A DNA stretch of 38,142 nucleotides from NCBI GenBank assembly GCA_016125005.1, contig WGMQ01000063.1, forward strand, positions 1 to 38,142, given 5' to 3'. Source of the DNA: a bacterium. GTDB taxonomy: Bacteria; Sumerlaeota; Sumerlaeia; SLMS01. The position numbers and the translations under genes were made by a program. Numbering within the stretch: position 1 is the stretch's first letter; each line of letters starts with the position of its first letter. The notes below the pieces were generated by a model. The model searched no databases. It was given only the letters and a program-made list of their open reading frames with translations, and was not told the DNA's origin. Below are positions 24,322 through 33,394 of this stretch, one piece after another.

Positions 24322-25707
24322 TCACAAACCGTATTTCTGAACCCGGTAGAAGAAGTCGCTCTTCGACATCCCGAGCCGGCGCGCCGCCTCCGCCTGCACG
24401 CCGCCCGCATCAACCAGGGCACGAACCACGACCGCGCGCTCGATCTCCTCGAGAGCGCCTTTCCGCCCCCCTTCGCCCAGCATCCCTTGCAGGAGGGCCG
24501 CGGCCAAGCCGTCGGGCGTGCCGCCCCTCTCCGGGCTCTCTCCTTGCGCCCCTCCGAGCGCCAGATGCGAGGCCATGATGTCCTCACCATCGGCGAGAAT
24601 CGCCGCCCGCTCCAGAATGTTGCGAAGCTCCCGGACGTTGCCGGGAAAGGCGTATCGCTTGAGCGCCGTCAACGCCTCGCTCGACAGACGCCGCGCCTCG
24701 GTCGCCAGTTCGCGGCGAATCTTAACGAGCAAGGCCTCCGCCACCGCCTCGATGTCCTCGCACCGATCCCTCAGCGCCGGCAGCGAGATCGTGAACACGG
24801 CCAGCCGGTAGTAGAGGTCCTCGCGAAAGCGCCCGTCTCGCACCGCCTGCAAAAGGTCCCGATGGCTGGCGACGATTACCCGCACATCGACGCGTCGCTC
24901 GTGATTCGACCCGACGCGACTGAATCGACCGTCCATCAGCACGCGAAGCAGTCTGGATTGGAGCGAGGGAGGCATGTCGCCCGCCTCGTCCAGAAACAGG
25001 GTGCCTCCGTCCGCGGCCTCAAACAGACCGCTTCGCGCTCGATCGGCTCCCGTGAAGGCGCCCTTCTCATGGCCGAAAAGCTCGCTCTCCAATAGGGTCT
25101 CCGCCAACGCCGCGCAATTGACAGCGATGAACGGCGCCGTCGCCCGTGGACTTCCATCGTGAATGGCGCGCGCCACCAGCTCCTTGCCAGTGCCCGTTTC
25201 CCCGTGAATCAGGACCGTCGCTCTCGTTGGGGCCACCTTCTGGATTTGAGCCTTCACCGCAAGCATCCCGCGGCTTTCGCCGATCAGGTCGCTCGTCCGA
25301 AGCTGACGGATTTCTCCGCTCAGGCGTTGGTTGTCGCGCTGCAGCCGCGCCTGCTCGGCGGCCCGCTTGATGCACGACCGCACGACCTCGGGCTGGAACG
25401 GCTTCGCGATGAAGTCGAACGCCCCCGCTCGCATCACCTCCACGGCCAGGTCCACGCTTGCGTAGGCCGTCATCATGACGACCGGCAGCGACGAATCCAG
25501 CTCGTGCGCGAAGCTCAAGAGTTCGACCCCCGAGCCATCCGGCATGCGCTGATCTGTGACCACGACGTCGACCACCGCGGAAGTCAGAACTTCCCGCGCG
25601 ACCGAGACGCCTGCTGCCTCAAGCACCTCGTGCCCCGCGTCCTCGAGTACCCCCTTGAGCAGCCGTCGCAGCGGCCTCTCGTCATCAACGATCAGGACCC
25701 GCGCCAT
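24322..25707 (-). CDS. NtrC-family sigma-54-dependent response regulator
   Basis: A 461-residue activator. Receiver domain 1-115 with D8, D9, phospho-acceptor D52 (VVVTDQRMPDGSG) and K of IAKPFQ. AAA+ domain with Walker A GETGTGKE, the sigma-54 contact loop GAFTGA, Walker B LFLDEAGDMP and RYAFPGNVRELRNILERA. C-terminal Fis-type HTH with AEAARRLGMSKSDFFYRVQKYGL. It activates RNA polymerase carrying sigma-54 at -24/-12 promoters once phosphorylated. The start is the second of two close ATGs: AAGGAGG at 25720-25714 is six bases before 25707 but touches the first ATG. It overlaps the kinase gene by 23 bases. Targets are not known. Confidence 0.96.
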   Translation of the reverse strand: MARVLIVDDERPLRRLLKGVLEDAGHEVLEAAGVSVAREVLTSAVVDVVVTDQRMPDGSGVELLSFAHELDSSLPVVMMTAYASVDLAVEVMRAGAFDFIAKPFQPEVVRSCIKRAAEQARLQRDNQRLSGEIRQLRTSDLIGESRGMLAVKAQIQKVAPTRATVLIHGETGTGKELVARAIHDGSPRATAPFIAVNCAALAETLLESELFGHEKGAFTGADRARSGLFEAADGGTLFLDEAGDMPPSLQSRLLRVLMDGRFSRVGSNHERRVDVRVIVASHRDLLQAVRDGRFREDLYYRLAVFTISLPALRDRCEDIEAVAEALLVKIRRELATEARRLSSEALTALKRYAFPGNVRELRNILERAAILADGEDIMASHLALGGAQGESPERGGTPDGLAAALLQGMLGEGGRKGALEEIERAVVVRALVDAGGVQAEAARRLGMSKSDFFYRVQKYGL

Positions 25708-26992
25708 CGGCATCCTCCTTGTTCTGAACATCGGGCAGCTTGATCGCGAAACACACCCGGCCGGCCTCGTTCGCAACCAAGGCCAATTCGCCACGGTGGG
25801 CTTGAACGATCGAACTGCTGATGGCAAGACCGAGACCGGAACCGCCCGGCTTCGTGGATTCAAAAGGTTGGAAAAGGCGCGTCACAACCGGCGGCGGAAT
25901 CTCCGGCCCTTCGTTCTCAACCCGAAGCTCGATTCCGTCCGGCACACGCCCAGCGACGACCGTCACCCTGCCCGCCGCGGGGGTCGCTTCGATCGCGTTC
26001 TTGAGCAGGTTAAGCAGGACCTGCTGTAACGCGAAAGGATCGAAGTAACCTGCGAGCGGTTCGCATTCAGCGACATCGATCACGACCCGAGCCCGCTCGG
26101 CGTGGGCCCGCGCAAGGCCCACAGCCATCACCAAGAGATCCCGGAGGTCCACGGTCCGCCGCTCCAATCGACGCTCGCGGGCGAACTCCAAAAAGTCCGA
26201 CGTCAGGCGCTCCAGCCTCTTCGCCTCCACGTCAATCACCTCCAGGAGCTCCGACGCCCCCTCCAGGTCCTTGCCTCGCTTTTCACGCCAAACGCCGATC
26301 GAACTGGCAATCATGCCAACGGGGTTCCGGATCTCATGCGCCACCGCGCGGGACAGCCTTCCCACCGCCGCCTGACGCTCCGCTGCCACCATCGCCTCGC
26401 GCGTCCGCTCCAACTCGCCCAGGCTCCGCTCAAGCGCCTCCTCGCGCCCATAAAGCTGCTGAGCCAACAACGCCGTCGCCACGCCCACCACCAAGTAGAG
26501 GAGCGCAATGGTCCCCGCCTCGAAGAACTCCACCATCTGCAACGGAGGTCGCGTCAGCCGAAAGAACCACACCTCGAAAAAGCCGTGCACCGCCGCCGTC
26601 GCCCAGACCAGCGCGACCCCGCCCCAGCCGAAACGAAAGCCAGCCGCCGCAACCGGCAATGCCATCAGCACGATGTAGTGCGAACGTTCCTCGTCCCCAA
26701 ACAGCGTCACGAGCCAAGCGAAGGCCAGATGAATCACGATCGACATGCGAGCCAACACCTCAACCCGCTGTGGATCGACACTGCGTGTCCGCGTCTCCAG
26801 CCAAAGAAAATCCGCGACTTGCCACAGAAAACGGAGCGCAAACGCCACGAGGAGCGATTCCTCCGGCAGCGTCCCCCCGTCCACTGAAAAGTGCCAGACA
26901 TGAATCAGGAAAAGACCCGCCAGCACGCTCAGGTTCAAGAGAATCAGCGCCTTTTCCTGACGGGCGAAAGTTTCGAAGTCTTGGCGTCTCAA
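25685..26992 (-). CDS. Membrane sensor histidine kinase
   Basis: A 435-residue kinase partner of the sigma-54 activator. Residues 15-178 carry six or so membrane helices with no large periplasmic domain (ALILLNLSVLAGLFLIHVW, FVALVWATAAVHGFFEVW-type, TIALLYLVVGVATALLAQQL), so the signal is probably sensed in the membrane. A coiled coil leads to HisKA with H219 (LSRAVAHEIRNPVG). HATPase: N box NLLKNAIEATPAAG, then VENEGPEIPPP, FQPFESTKPGGSGLGLAIS. All boxes are intact. The start at 26992 is TTG, with no strong ribosome site; a different start nearby is possible. The operon is divergent from the STAND gene. Confidence 0.93.
   Translation of the reverse strand: MRRQDFETFARQEKALILLNLSVLAGLFLIHVWHFSVDGGTLPEESLLVAFALRFLWQVADFLWLETRTRSVDPQRVEVLARMSIVIHLAFAWLVTLFGDEERSHYIVLMALPVAAAGFRFGWGGVALVWATAAVHGFFEVWFFRLTRPPLQMVEFFEAGTIALLYLVVGVATALLAQQLYGREEALERSLGELERTREAMVAAERQAAVGRLSRAVAHEIRNPVGMIASSIGVWREKRGKDLEGASELLEVIDVEAKRLERLTSDFLEFARERRLERRTVDLRDLLVMAVGLARAHAERARVVIDVAECEPLAGYFDPFALQQVLLNLLKNAIEATPAAGRVTVVAGRVPDGIELRVENEGPEIPPPVVTRLFQPFESTKPGGSGLGLAISSSIVQAHRGELALVANEAGRVCFAIKLPDVQNKEDADGAGPDR
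25714..25720 (-). promoter_or_regulatory. Perfect ribosome binding site selecting the regulator start
   Basis: AAGGAGG inside the 3' end of the kinase gene, six bases from ATG 25707. It excludes the ATG at 25713, which it abuts. Confidence 0.7.
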
Positions 26993-27214
26993 TGCTTTGA
27001 TTCACTCTCGACCGCTGGTTTACCGCACAGCGATTCTTCGGGCCCAACGAAACAGCGTATGATGCCCATACCCTCAAGGTGTGCAACAGGAACACATGAC
27101 GGTGGCGCATGAATGAAGCTCAGCCAGCGAAAGAACAGCCCCCAGGGCATTCTATCGCCAGTCGTGCCTCCTCCATCACCACCTTTCCGGCAATCCTCTC
27201 TCAGCAACTCCCCC

Positions 27215-27250
27215 TCCCCCGGCCGCAGTTCACGGGGGGATTTTCATTTT
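27215..27250 (+). terminator. Orphan intrinsic-terminator-like hairpin
   Basis: TCCCCC (27215-27220) can pair with GGGGGA (27235-27240) across a 14-base loop, directly followed by TTTTCATTTT. It points along the + strand, but there is no + strand gene upstream, only the divergent kinase. The rest of the 444-base gap 26993-27436 holds no convincing gene. Confidence 0.5.
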
Positions 27251-27306
27251 CGCCCGGCCGAGTCACTAGACAATCCTGATGAACCGTGCGATGGAGTGGT
27301 GTTCCC

Positions 27307-27322
27307 TTGGCACGCTAGCTGA
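27307..27322 (+). promoter_or_regulatory. Near-match sigma-54 (-24/-12) promoter before the STAND gene
   Basis: TTGGCACG gives a perfect -24 element. Ten bases after its GG comes GA instead of the required GC, so the -12 element is imperfect. It lies about 115 bases before the ATG at 27437, close to a sigma-54 activator operon. Confidence 0.25.
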
Positions 27323-27436
27323 CTCCAACTCATCCCCGCTCCAGTTCCCACTTGCGCGAGCGTGATCGTGCGTCTTTCCTGCGGTGGAAAACCATACAGA
27401 TCGACAACAAGCCCGCGGAGGGAGTGCATACACGCC

Positions 27437-30400
27437 ATGATCACATTGGTTGTCGGGGCGGGTTTCGTCGGGTCCATGCTCTGCTGGAAGAGTGTCGGAT
27501 TCGCCGCCATCGGCGGGAACATCGCCTCGTCCGTCACCGAGTACATCGCGGCCCGCCTCCGGGACGACCTCACCGACCAATTCACCGGTGGCAATCACGA
27601 TCTCCATCGCGCCTTCGCCTCCGCCTCGCTGCTCGCCGTGGAGGCCATCCGCCGCGAATATGAAGAGCGCCCTGATCGATACGCGACCCGACCCGAGCAG
27701 AAAGAACGAATCACAGGCCTTCTTGACGATCTCGGGGAACAGCTCGGCCAGGAGTCCCGCGCCATCACCGGCACCAAGGTCGCAAAGGCGCTTTGGGGCA
27801 GAGTCGCCAGACTCTTCGACAATGAGGATTCTTCACCGCCACCAACGTCGGCCCCCCCCGTGGCGCCCGACGTCGGCAGTTTGAGCGATCAGCTCGATTC
27901 GCTTCGAAACCGGATTCGCGGGCAACTTCACGATCTGATCCCCGAGTTTCAGGAACTCTTCCTCAGGCACACCATCGATGGCTTCCCGGCCTACCTGCTC
28001 GCCGTCCTGAAGAAGGACGCGAATGCCCGCGTCGCCTGGGAGCAGCTCCAACGCGATACCGTGGAGGCTTACCTGCGCGCCGCTCTCGCCGGTCAGGAAC
28101 AAATAGCCGCCACGGTCGACAGTCGTGTGCAGGAAGCCGAGCAGGCCATGAGGATCATGGCCACAGCATTCGAGGACCGCCTCGACAACGCCGAGCGGCT
28201 CATCGTCCGTACCGTCCTCGAACAAACAGAAACGATTCTCGCGGCACTGGATAGGTCCGAGGAACGACAGAAGGCGCATACGACAAAGGAGGCGAAACAA
28301 ACCCGCAAAGCGCTGAAGACGACCGGCAAAGAACTCAAGGAGGCGGGTGACGCCAACACGGCGAAAATCCTCGATGCGATTGGGGAAATCGCCACCATAC
28401 CTGGCCTCATTGCCGAAAATCTTCGCGAACCTGCGCCCGGCTTCGTCGGGCGGCTGACGGAACTGGACACGATTCACGCTTCTTTACAGCATGGGGCCGT
28501 CGGCCTCCGTGCCACGCTCCACGGGTTGGGCGGACAGGGGAAAACCGAACTGGCAATCAAGTACGCCCATGAGTATCGCGCCCACTATCGCCTCGGGATC
28601 TGGGTCCTCGCGGCGGAGGGGAGGAACGCCCTACTCCCCCTGATAGCCACCATTGCTTCGCGGACAATCGAGGGAGAGACCGATGAAGTGGCGGGCCGCC
28701 GCGTGCTGGAGACCATCGCCAAGACTGCAACCTCCCTCCCCGCTGAGGAACACCCGCCCCTGGCCCTCCTGATTCTCGACAACATCTCGGACCCCGCCCT
28801 GCTTTCCTCCCCGGAACTGGCGAAAGTTCGTCGCGAAATCCCAATCCGCATCCTCGCCACCACGCGCCTCGATGAAAAGAAGCTGGGGGGACTGAGGTCA
28901 TCGCTGACGCTGATCCCCGTGGACTCCCTCCCCGAGGACGTCGCGCTGGCTCTGATCCGATCCATGCAGCCCGCCGGAGCGTTCTCGTCGCCGGAGCAAG
29001 AAGACGCGGCCCGCACCATCGTTCAGCACCTCGACGGTTTCACCATCGCGGTCGAGCAGGTTGCCCTCTATCTTGGCCTTAACCCCCGCGTCGCTCCCCT
29101 TGCTTACCTCCGGGGCCTTGAAGCGCGCGGACTGGACAGCCACGACCGACTCGCCGAACGCGACGACGTCGCCCGGGAAATGCACCACCGGGAGAAGCAA
29201 CTCCGACTGATCCTCGACGACACCCTGGCCACGTTGCAGGACTCCCCCGCTGCGGTGACGGCGCTGCACCTCGCATCGTTCCTTCCGCCGGAGGTGGTCC
29301 CGTGGCCCTGGATCGCAGACCTGCTGAAGGAACAGTATTCACATCTCGCGGAACACGCGCCGGACGACCCCGACGCGCTTGAGGACCTTCGCGAACGCCT
29401 CGTGGGAATGCGCCTCCTCACCCCGGGCACACAGCCCGAACTGCTCCGCATGCACCGACTAATCTCCGAACACCTACGCCGCCGCGCAGATGACGGCCTC
29501 TGCCGCATGCTGGAACGTCGCATGGCACATCGGATAGATATCATCACCGATGAACAGGCAGCCCCTAGCCCGTGGGAATTGGACGCGTTGATCACAGCAA
29601 TTCCCCTATTAGTGAGTCAACCCGGGTGCTCCCATGAGCTGCCGCAGCTGGCCGTCTTTCTTGTCGATCGGGTGTTCAGCCACCGCACGCTCACTCAAGC
29701 GCGGCTTCTCCTCAGCGCCGCACATGACGTGCTCAAGTCCCACGCGGAATCGGCGCCCGCCAATGCAGGGTGGCAGCGCGACCTCGCCGTGAGCTACGAC
29801 AGGATCGGCAACATGGAGGCCGCGCGCGGAAACCTCGACGCCGCCCTCGTCGCCTACAGTGAAGGCCTCGCGATCGCGAAACATCTCGCCGCGTCGGACA
29901 CCACCAACGCGGGCTGGCAGCGCGGCCTCTCCGTGAGCCATGGGAAGATCGGCGACATGGAGGCCGCGCGCGGGAACCTCGACGTCGCCCTCGCCGCCTA
30001 CAGTGAAACACACGCTATCCTGAAACGCCTCGCCGCGTCGGACACCACCAACGCGGGCTGGCAGCGCGACCTTTCTGTAAGCCACGACAACATCGGCGAC
30101 ATGGAGGCCGCGCGCGGGAACCTCGACGCCGCCCTCGCCGCCTACAGTGAAGGCCTCGCGATCGCGAAACGCCTCGCCGCGTCGGACACCGCCAACGCAG
30201 GCTGGCAGCGCGACCTCTCCGTGAGCTACAACAACATCGGCGACATGGAGGCCGCGCGCGGGAACCTCGACGCTGCCCTCGCCGCCCACAGTGATAGCCT
30301 CGCTATCCGCAAACGCCTCGCCGCTTCGGACACCACCAACGCGGGCTGGCAGCGCGACCTCTGGGTGTCGTACTGGAAAGTAGCAGGTATCTGGCAAACG

Positions 30401-30556
30401 TGTTCATTTCCCGAGGAGGCGAATCAAAACTGGCGGGCAGCGTACGATGTCCTTTCCGGCATGAAGAAGAAGGGCCTTCACATAAGTCCCGGCGATCTGA
30501 AGTTTCTGAAGTTTCTGGAAGAAAAAGTCGCCGCGATGGACAACCCGCCCCCGTGA
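27437..30556 (+). CDS. STAND-family NTPase (NB-ARC-like) with C-terminal TPR-like repeats
   Basis: A 1039-residue signal-transduction NTPase. The N-terminus is hydrophobic (ITLVVGAGFVGSMLCW), followed by an uncharacterised region of about 150 residues and a long coiled coil to residue 340. The NTPase has Walker A GLGGQGKT (363-370), Walker B LALLILDN near 443-450, ILATTRLD as sensor, and DGFTIAVEQVALYL in place of the GLPLA motif. A winged-helix-like region with RMHRLISEHLR follows. Then come about four and a half 48-residue TPR-like repeats (AGWQRDLSVSHDNIGDMEAA). STAND proteins are sensors in bacterial antiphage defence and signalling; the N-terminal part should be the effector but is unrecognised. 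An in-frame GTG at 27362 would add 25 residues. Confidence 0.85.
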   Translation: MITLVVGAGFVGSMLCWKSVGFAAIGGNIASSVTEYIAARLRDDLTDQFTGGNHDLHRAFASASLLAVEAIRREYEERPDRYATRPEQKERITGLLDDLGEQLGQESRAITGTKVAKALWGRVARLFDNEDSSPPPTSAPPVAPDVGSLSDQLDSLRNRIRGQLHDLIPEFQELFLRHTIDGFPAYLLAVLKKDANARVAWEQLQRDTVEAYLRAALAGQEQIAATVDSRVQEAEQAMRIMATAFEDRLDNAERLIVRTVLEQTETILAALDRSEERQKAHTTKEAKQTRKALKTTGKELKEAGDANTAKILDAIGEIATIPGLIAENLREPAPGFVGRLTELDTIHASLQHGAVGLRATLHGLGGQGKTELAIKYAHEYRAHYRLGIWVLAAEGRNALLPLIATIASRTIEGETDEVAGRRVLETIAKTATSLPAEEHPPLALLILDNISDPALLSSPELAKVRREIPIRILATTRLDEKKLGGLRSSLTLIPVDSLPEDVALALIRSMQPAGAFSSPEQEDAARTIVQHLDGFTIAVEQVALYLGLNPRVAPLAYLRGLEARGLDSHDRLAERDDVAREMHHREKQLRLILDDTLATLQDSPAAVTALHLASFLPPEVVPWPWIADLLKEQYSHLAEHAPDDPDALEDLRERLVGMRLLTPGTQPELLRMHRLISEHLRRRADDGLCRMLERRMAHRIDIITDEQAAPSPWELDALITAIPLLVSQPGCSHELPQLAVFLVDRVFSHRTLTQARLLLSAAHDVLKSHAESAPANAGWQRDLAVSYDRIGNMEAARGNLDAALVAYSEGLAIAKHLAASDTTNAGWQRGLSVSHGKIGDMEAARGNLDVALAAYSETHAILKRLAASDTTNAGWQRDLSVSHDNIGDMEAARGNLDAALAAYSEGLAIAKRLAASDTANAGWQRDLSVSYNNIGDMEAARGNLDAALAAHSDSLAIRKRLAASDTTNAGWQRDLWVSYWKVAGIWQTCSFPEEANQNWRAAYDVLSGMKKKGLHISPGDLKFLKFLEEKVAAMDNPPP
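29747..30370 (+). repeat. 144-bp tandem repeats in the STAND gene
   Basis: Four full units start at 29747, 29891, 30035 and 30179, with a partial fifth at 30323. Each encodes 48 residues; units 2-4 are nearly identical in DNA, including synonymous sites, which indicates recent duplication or gene conversion. Confidence 0.9.
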
Positions 30557-30605
30557 CCGCGAACCGGCGGGGCTGCTTGCCGAGGCGCCCGATACGACAA
30601 AGAAA

Positions 30606-30630
30606 CAGCCCGGCCGAGGTGGCCGGGCTG
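30606..30630 (-). terminator. Perfect 10-bp hairpin after tRNA-Leu
   Basis: Arms CAGCCCGGCC and GGCCGGGCTG with a 5-base loop. Reading on the - strand it lies 26 bases after the tRNA and is followed by TTTCTTTG, so it suits termination of the tRNA transcript. It also lies 50 bases after the STAND stop on the + strand, where the T-run is weak. Confidence 0.75.
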
Positions 30631-30656
30631 AGTCGTTTCCATCATCAAGTTGAAAA

Positions 30657-30746
30657 TGGTGCCGTCGAATGGAGTCGAACCATCACGGGGGTTAGCCCAC
30701 ACGGACCTGAACCGTGCGCGTCTGCCAATTCCGCCACGACGGCACC
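30657..30746 (-). tRNA. tRNA-Leu (anticodon CAG)
   Basis: The - strand folds as a class II tRNA. The acceptor GGTGCCG (5' end at 30746) pairs with CGGCACC; the D-arm region is GCGGAATTGGCAGACGC; the anticodon arm is CACGG-TTCAGGT-CCGTG with CAG at 34-36; there is a long variable arm; the T arm is TGG-TTCGACT-CCA. The discriminator is A, followed by TTT, so CCA is not encoded. An A/T-rich TAAAAT at 30817-30812 is a possible -10 box for a leader transcript. Confidence 0.95.
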
Positions 30747-30864
30747 GTGGCAGCGCGGCTTTCGCCGCGGGAAGGGGAGAGTCCGGAAAACGCCCTCTCG
30801 TCGCAAGGCCAATTTTATGCAAATTTCCGTCGACCGCTAGGGGGCGTCGTCCCAGCGTTTCCCC

Positions 30865-31746
30865 ATGCGTACCCGACCGTTTCAAGACACCTTCTTTCGC
30901 CTTCTGCTCCTGCTCTTCATCGCGCTGGGGGGGCTTCGCCCGGCGGCTGCCCAGGTCGCTCCTACCGCTGGCGACGCGGGTACCAGCCCGACCCTGGCCA
31001 CCTATCACATCAACGCCCTTGGCGGGTTGGAGATGGAGGTCTGGATCGCCGGGCAGCGCGCGGGCTTTACGCCCACGACGGTCATGCTCCCCGCGGGCCA
31101 CTTTCGACTGACCGCCTCGGGCGAGTCCCTTGTCCCGTTCATCGGTCGGCTGTCATCCCCCGGTTCCGGCGAGCACACCTACACGGTGCCCGCGGCGCCA
31201 CTGACCATCGAGAACTACGACGTGGTGAGTCGCGACTTTACCAAGGTCATCCTCAAGGAAGGGGACAATCCCCACCTGCTCATCATGGCGCTGCACATGA
31301 TGACGGCGGCTGAGGAGGGACGAAAGCTGCTGGCCCGCGCCGACAAGACAATCCCTGGCGATCCGATCGTGGACGCGCTGCGGGCGAAGGTCCTGCTGAA
31401 GGCGGGCGACCCGGCGGCGGCGCGCGAGGCGTCGGAGCGGGCGGTGCGCGCCATGCCCAAGGTGGCGTTCTGCTGGCGGGTTCATGCGGAAGTCCTGGCG
31501 GCGCTCGGCGAGCTGGACGAGGCGCTGGCGGCCTGCAACCAGGCGATGGTCATCGACCCGCAAGGCTGGCGCACGCTACGTGTCCGTTCGAGCATCAACA
31601 AGGAAAAAGGGAACGCGCGCGCAGCCGAGATCGATGGCACCCGCGCGGAGGAACTCTACGAGACGTTGCACCGCATGATCGAGCGCGCCCAGCAGGAACA
31701 GCGCGCCAAGAAGGCGTCCGCGCAGCCGGGATCGGTGAAGCCGTGA
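30865..31746 (+). CDS. Secreted PEGA-like/TPR protein
   Basis: A 293-residue exported protein heading a four-gene operon. Signal peptide: residues 1-30 (LLLLLFIALGGLRPAAAQ). A beta-rich N-terminal part follows (YHINALGGLEMEVWIAGQRA, FTPTTVMLPAGHFRLTASG) that resembles a PEGA-type domain, where a peptide extension presents a surface ligand. TPR-like helices 130-260 include LRAKVLLKAGDPAAAREASERA and LAALGELDEALAACNQAM. The tail is charged. It probably sits in the periplasm and supports the polysaccharide-modifying partners downstream. The GTG of the next gene overlaps its stop (31743-31746). Confidence 0.75.
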   Translation: MRTRPFQDTFFRLLLLLFIALGGLRPAAAQVAPTAGDAGTSPTLATYHINALGGLEMEVWIAGQRAGFTPTTVMLPAGHFRLTASGESLVPFIGRLSSPGSGEHTYTVPAAPLTIENYDVVSRDFTKVILKEGDNPHLLIMALHMMTAAEEGRKLLARADKTIPGDPIVDALRAKVLLKAGDPAAAREASERAVRAMPKVAFCWRVHAEVLAALGELDEALAACNQAMVIDPQGWRTLRVRSSINKEKGNARAAEIDGTRAEELYETLHRMIERAQQEQRAKKASAQPGSVKP

Positions 31747-32420
31747 TCGCGTTCTTCGTCCCCTCCGCCGCGATGTTCGAGTTGTTGGGTCGCCTGCTGG
31801 TGCTCCCGACGCGCGAGGTGGACGGCGCGTGGCGCTACTGGCGCTCGGAGGTGGCCGGGGTGCCGTCCCACGCCTATCTGGTGGAGCAGGGGTCGGACAG
31901 TGCCTATGGCGCGGCACGGGTGGCCGCGCGACGCGGTGCGAAGTTGCTCATCCCGGTGCTGGACGCGGTGACCTCGGCAGAGCTGGCCGAGCGCGAGGAC
32001 CTATCCCCCGGTGCCCTCGTGGCCATGGGGGCGCTCTGGGATTTGTCCGCGCTGAAGCCACTGCTGCGCCTGCTCCCCGATTCCGCAGACCGGCTGCCGT
32101 TGGAGCTGGAGCCGCTCCTGCCGCAAGGTCCCTGTTGGGAGGAACGCACCCTGTCGGCGCTCGGCGGCGCGACGCTCCCCGAGGCGGTGCGCAGTCCCCT
32201 GCTGGCCGCGCGGCTTCGCAAGGCCTGTGCGGCGACGCTCTTTGATCGGCAGGGAAGCGGCTACGGCGACGCGGCGGTGGAGTGCGGCCTACCGCTCCGT
32301 CCGCTGGCGCACGTGGCGGCGATTCTTGACGCGGGAAAAATCTGGGAGCTGGACGCGGTGGCGAGCGAGGCCGCCCTGCAGGAACAGTTGTCCGCCGTGA
32401 TCGGAAAGGCCGCACCGTGA
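31743..32420 (+). CDS. Unrecognised 225-aa protein between the TPR and deacetylase genes
   Basis: I do not recognise this protein. It is mostly helical with no signal peptide or membrane helix. Notable are VDGAWRYWRSEVAGVPSHAY, AARRGAKLLIPVLDAVTSAEL and a leucine-rich middle. The GTG start overlaps the previous stop, and its own stop overlaps the GTG of the deacetylase gene, so translation of all four genes is coupled. An ATG at 31773 is an alternative start. It is likely cytoplasmic and may regulate or supply the polysaccharide step. Confidence 0.65.
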   Translation: MIAFFVPSAAMFELLGRLLVLPTREVDGAWRYWRSEVAGVPSHAYLVEQGSDSAYGAARVAARRGAKLLIPVLDAVTSAELAEREDLSPGALVAMGALWDLSALKPLLRLLPDSADRLPLELEPLLPQGPCWEERTLSALGGATLPEAVRSPLLAARLRKACAATLFDRQGSGYGDAAVECGLPLRPLAHVAAILDAGKIWELDAVASEAALQEQLSAVIGKAAP

Positions 32421-33394
32421 GCGCCGCGAAGCCGACCGGCTTCCTGCAGGTGGATGTCGACGGCCTGTGGGCTGTTCGCGCCTGCTATGGCAAGCCGGAG
32501 AACGACACGTTCCGTTGCGATCCCTGCTGGGAGGAAGGGCTGCCGCGGCTTGACGCGACCTTCAACCGCTCCGGTGTCCCGGCGGCGTTTTTCATCGTGG
32601 GGCGCGACCTGGAGGTCCCCGCCAAGCGCCTCATCGCGCGCGGGATGGTCGAGCGCGGCGTGGAGCTCGGCAACCACAGCTATACGCACCGCATCGGCCT
32701 GTCGCTGCGCCCCTACGGCGAGATCCTGGAGGAACTGCGTGGCGCGGACGAGGCGCTGCGCTCGGTCGGCGCACGGCCGGTCGGGTTTCGCGCGCCGGGC
32801 TACGACGTGGATGCGCGCGTGCTCCGCGCCGTGAGGCAGCTCCGCTATCGCTACGATGCGTCCGTGCTGCCAACGTATCTGTCGCCGCTGCTGAGGCTTG
32901 CCGATGCGTGGCTGTCGCGCGGATGGAATCCGGCCAAGCGCCAGTTCGGGCGCGTCGCCTATGGCCGGGCGCCGCGTCGTCCCTACTTCCCGCTGCCGTG
33001 GAAGGTGCGAAAGGAAGCGAAGTCGCTCCAGCGCGGCTCGATCCTGGAGCTACCCGTCGGCACGACGCCGCGCCTTCATCTTCCACTGACGGCAGCCAGC
33101 CTCTTTCCGCTCGGGCGGAGCCGTCTGCGCCAGCTCTTCCAACAACTCGCCGAGCGCGGTCGCCCAACGCTTCTGTTGCTTCATGCCATCGACGGTGTTG
33201 ATTGCTCGCAGCCCATCGTGTTCGATGGACGCAGGCCAACGATGGGGGGATTCGCGATGGCGGGCAGGGACAAGGAGCAGCGGCTTCGTCGCATCGTGGA
33301 GGAATTCGCGCGCGCCTTCGACGTGGTTCGCGCCGATGAATATGCAAGCGCGGCCTTCTCCCAGCGCACCGCCGCGCCGAGGCTCTCCGCGTGA
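32417..33394 (+). CDS. NodB-type polysaccharide deacetylase
   Basis: A 325-residue enzyme of the NodB/CE4 fold. Motif 1 is variant: QVDVDGLW (D13, D15) instead of TFDD. Motif 2 is HSYTH (H87, H91), the metal-binding pair, preceded by [15 protein letters not shown]. Motif 3 is RAPGYD (R125-D130). It would remove N- or O-acetyl groups from a sugar polymer or lipid-linked sugar. It has no signal peptide, so it probably acts on the cytoplasmic side, as ArnD-like or lipid-linked-sugar deacetylases do. GTG start. It overlaps the glycosyltransferase gene (TGATG). The pairing with a GT-C-like protein suggests lipid or wall glycan modification. Confidence 0.88.
   Translation: MSAAKPTGFLQVDVDGLWAVRACYGKPENDTFRCDPCWEEGLPRLDATFNRSGVPAAFFIVGRDLEVPAKRLIARGMVERGVELGNHSYTHRIGLSLRPYGEILEELRGADEALRSVGARPVGFRAPGYDVDARVLRAVRQLRYRYDASVLPTYLSPLLRLADAWLSRGWNPAKRQFGRVAYGRAPRRPYFPLPWKVRKEAKSLQRGSILELPVGTTPRLHLPLTAASLFPLGRSRLRQLFQQLAERGRPTLLLLHAIDGVDCSQPIVFDGRRPTMGGFAMAGRDKEQRLRRIVEEFARAFDVVRADEYASAAFSQRTAAPRLSA

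Noticed and set aside
27113..27322. Possible small gene of 69 codons before the STAND gene
   Set aside because: Low-complexity Ser/Pro-rich product, no ribosome site, and the terminator-like hairpin lies within it.
29609..30397. Long - strand frame opposite the STAND repeats
   Set aside because: Repetitive product forced by the 144-bp repeats on the other strand; no start site or family.
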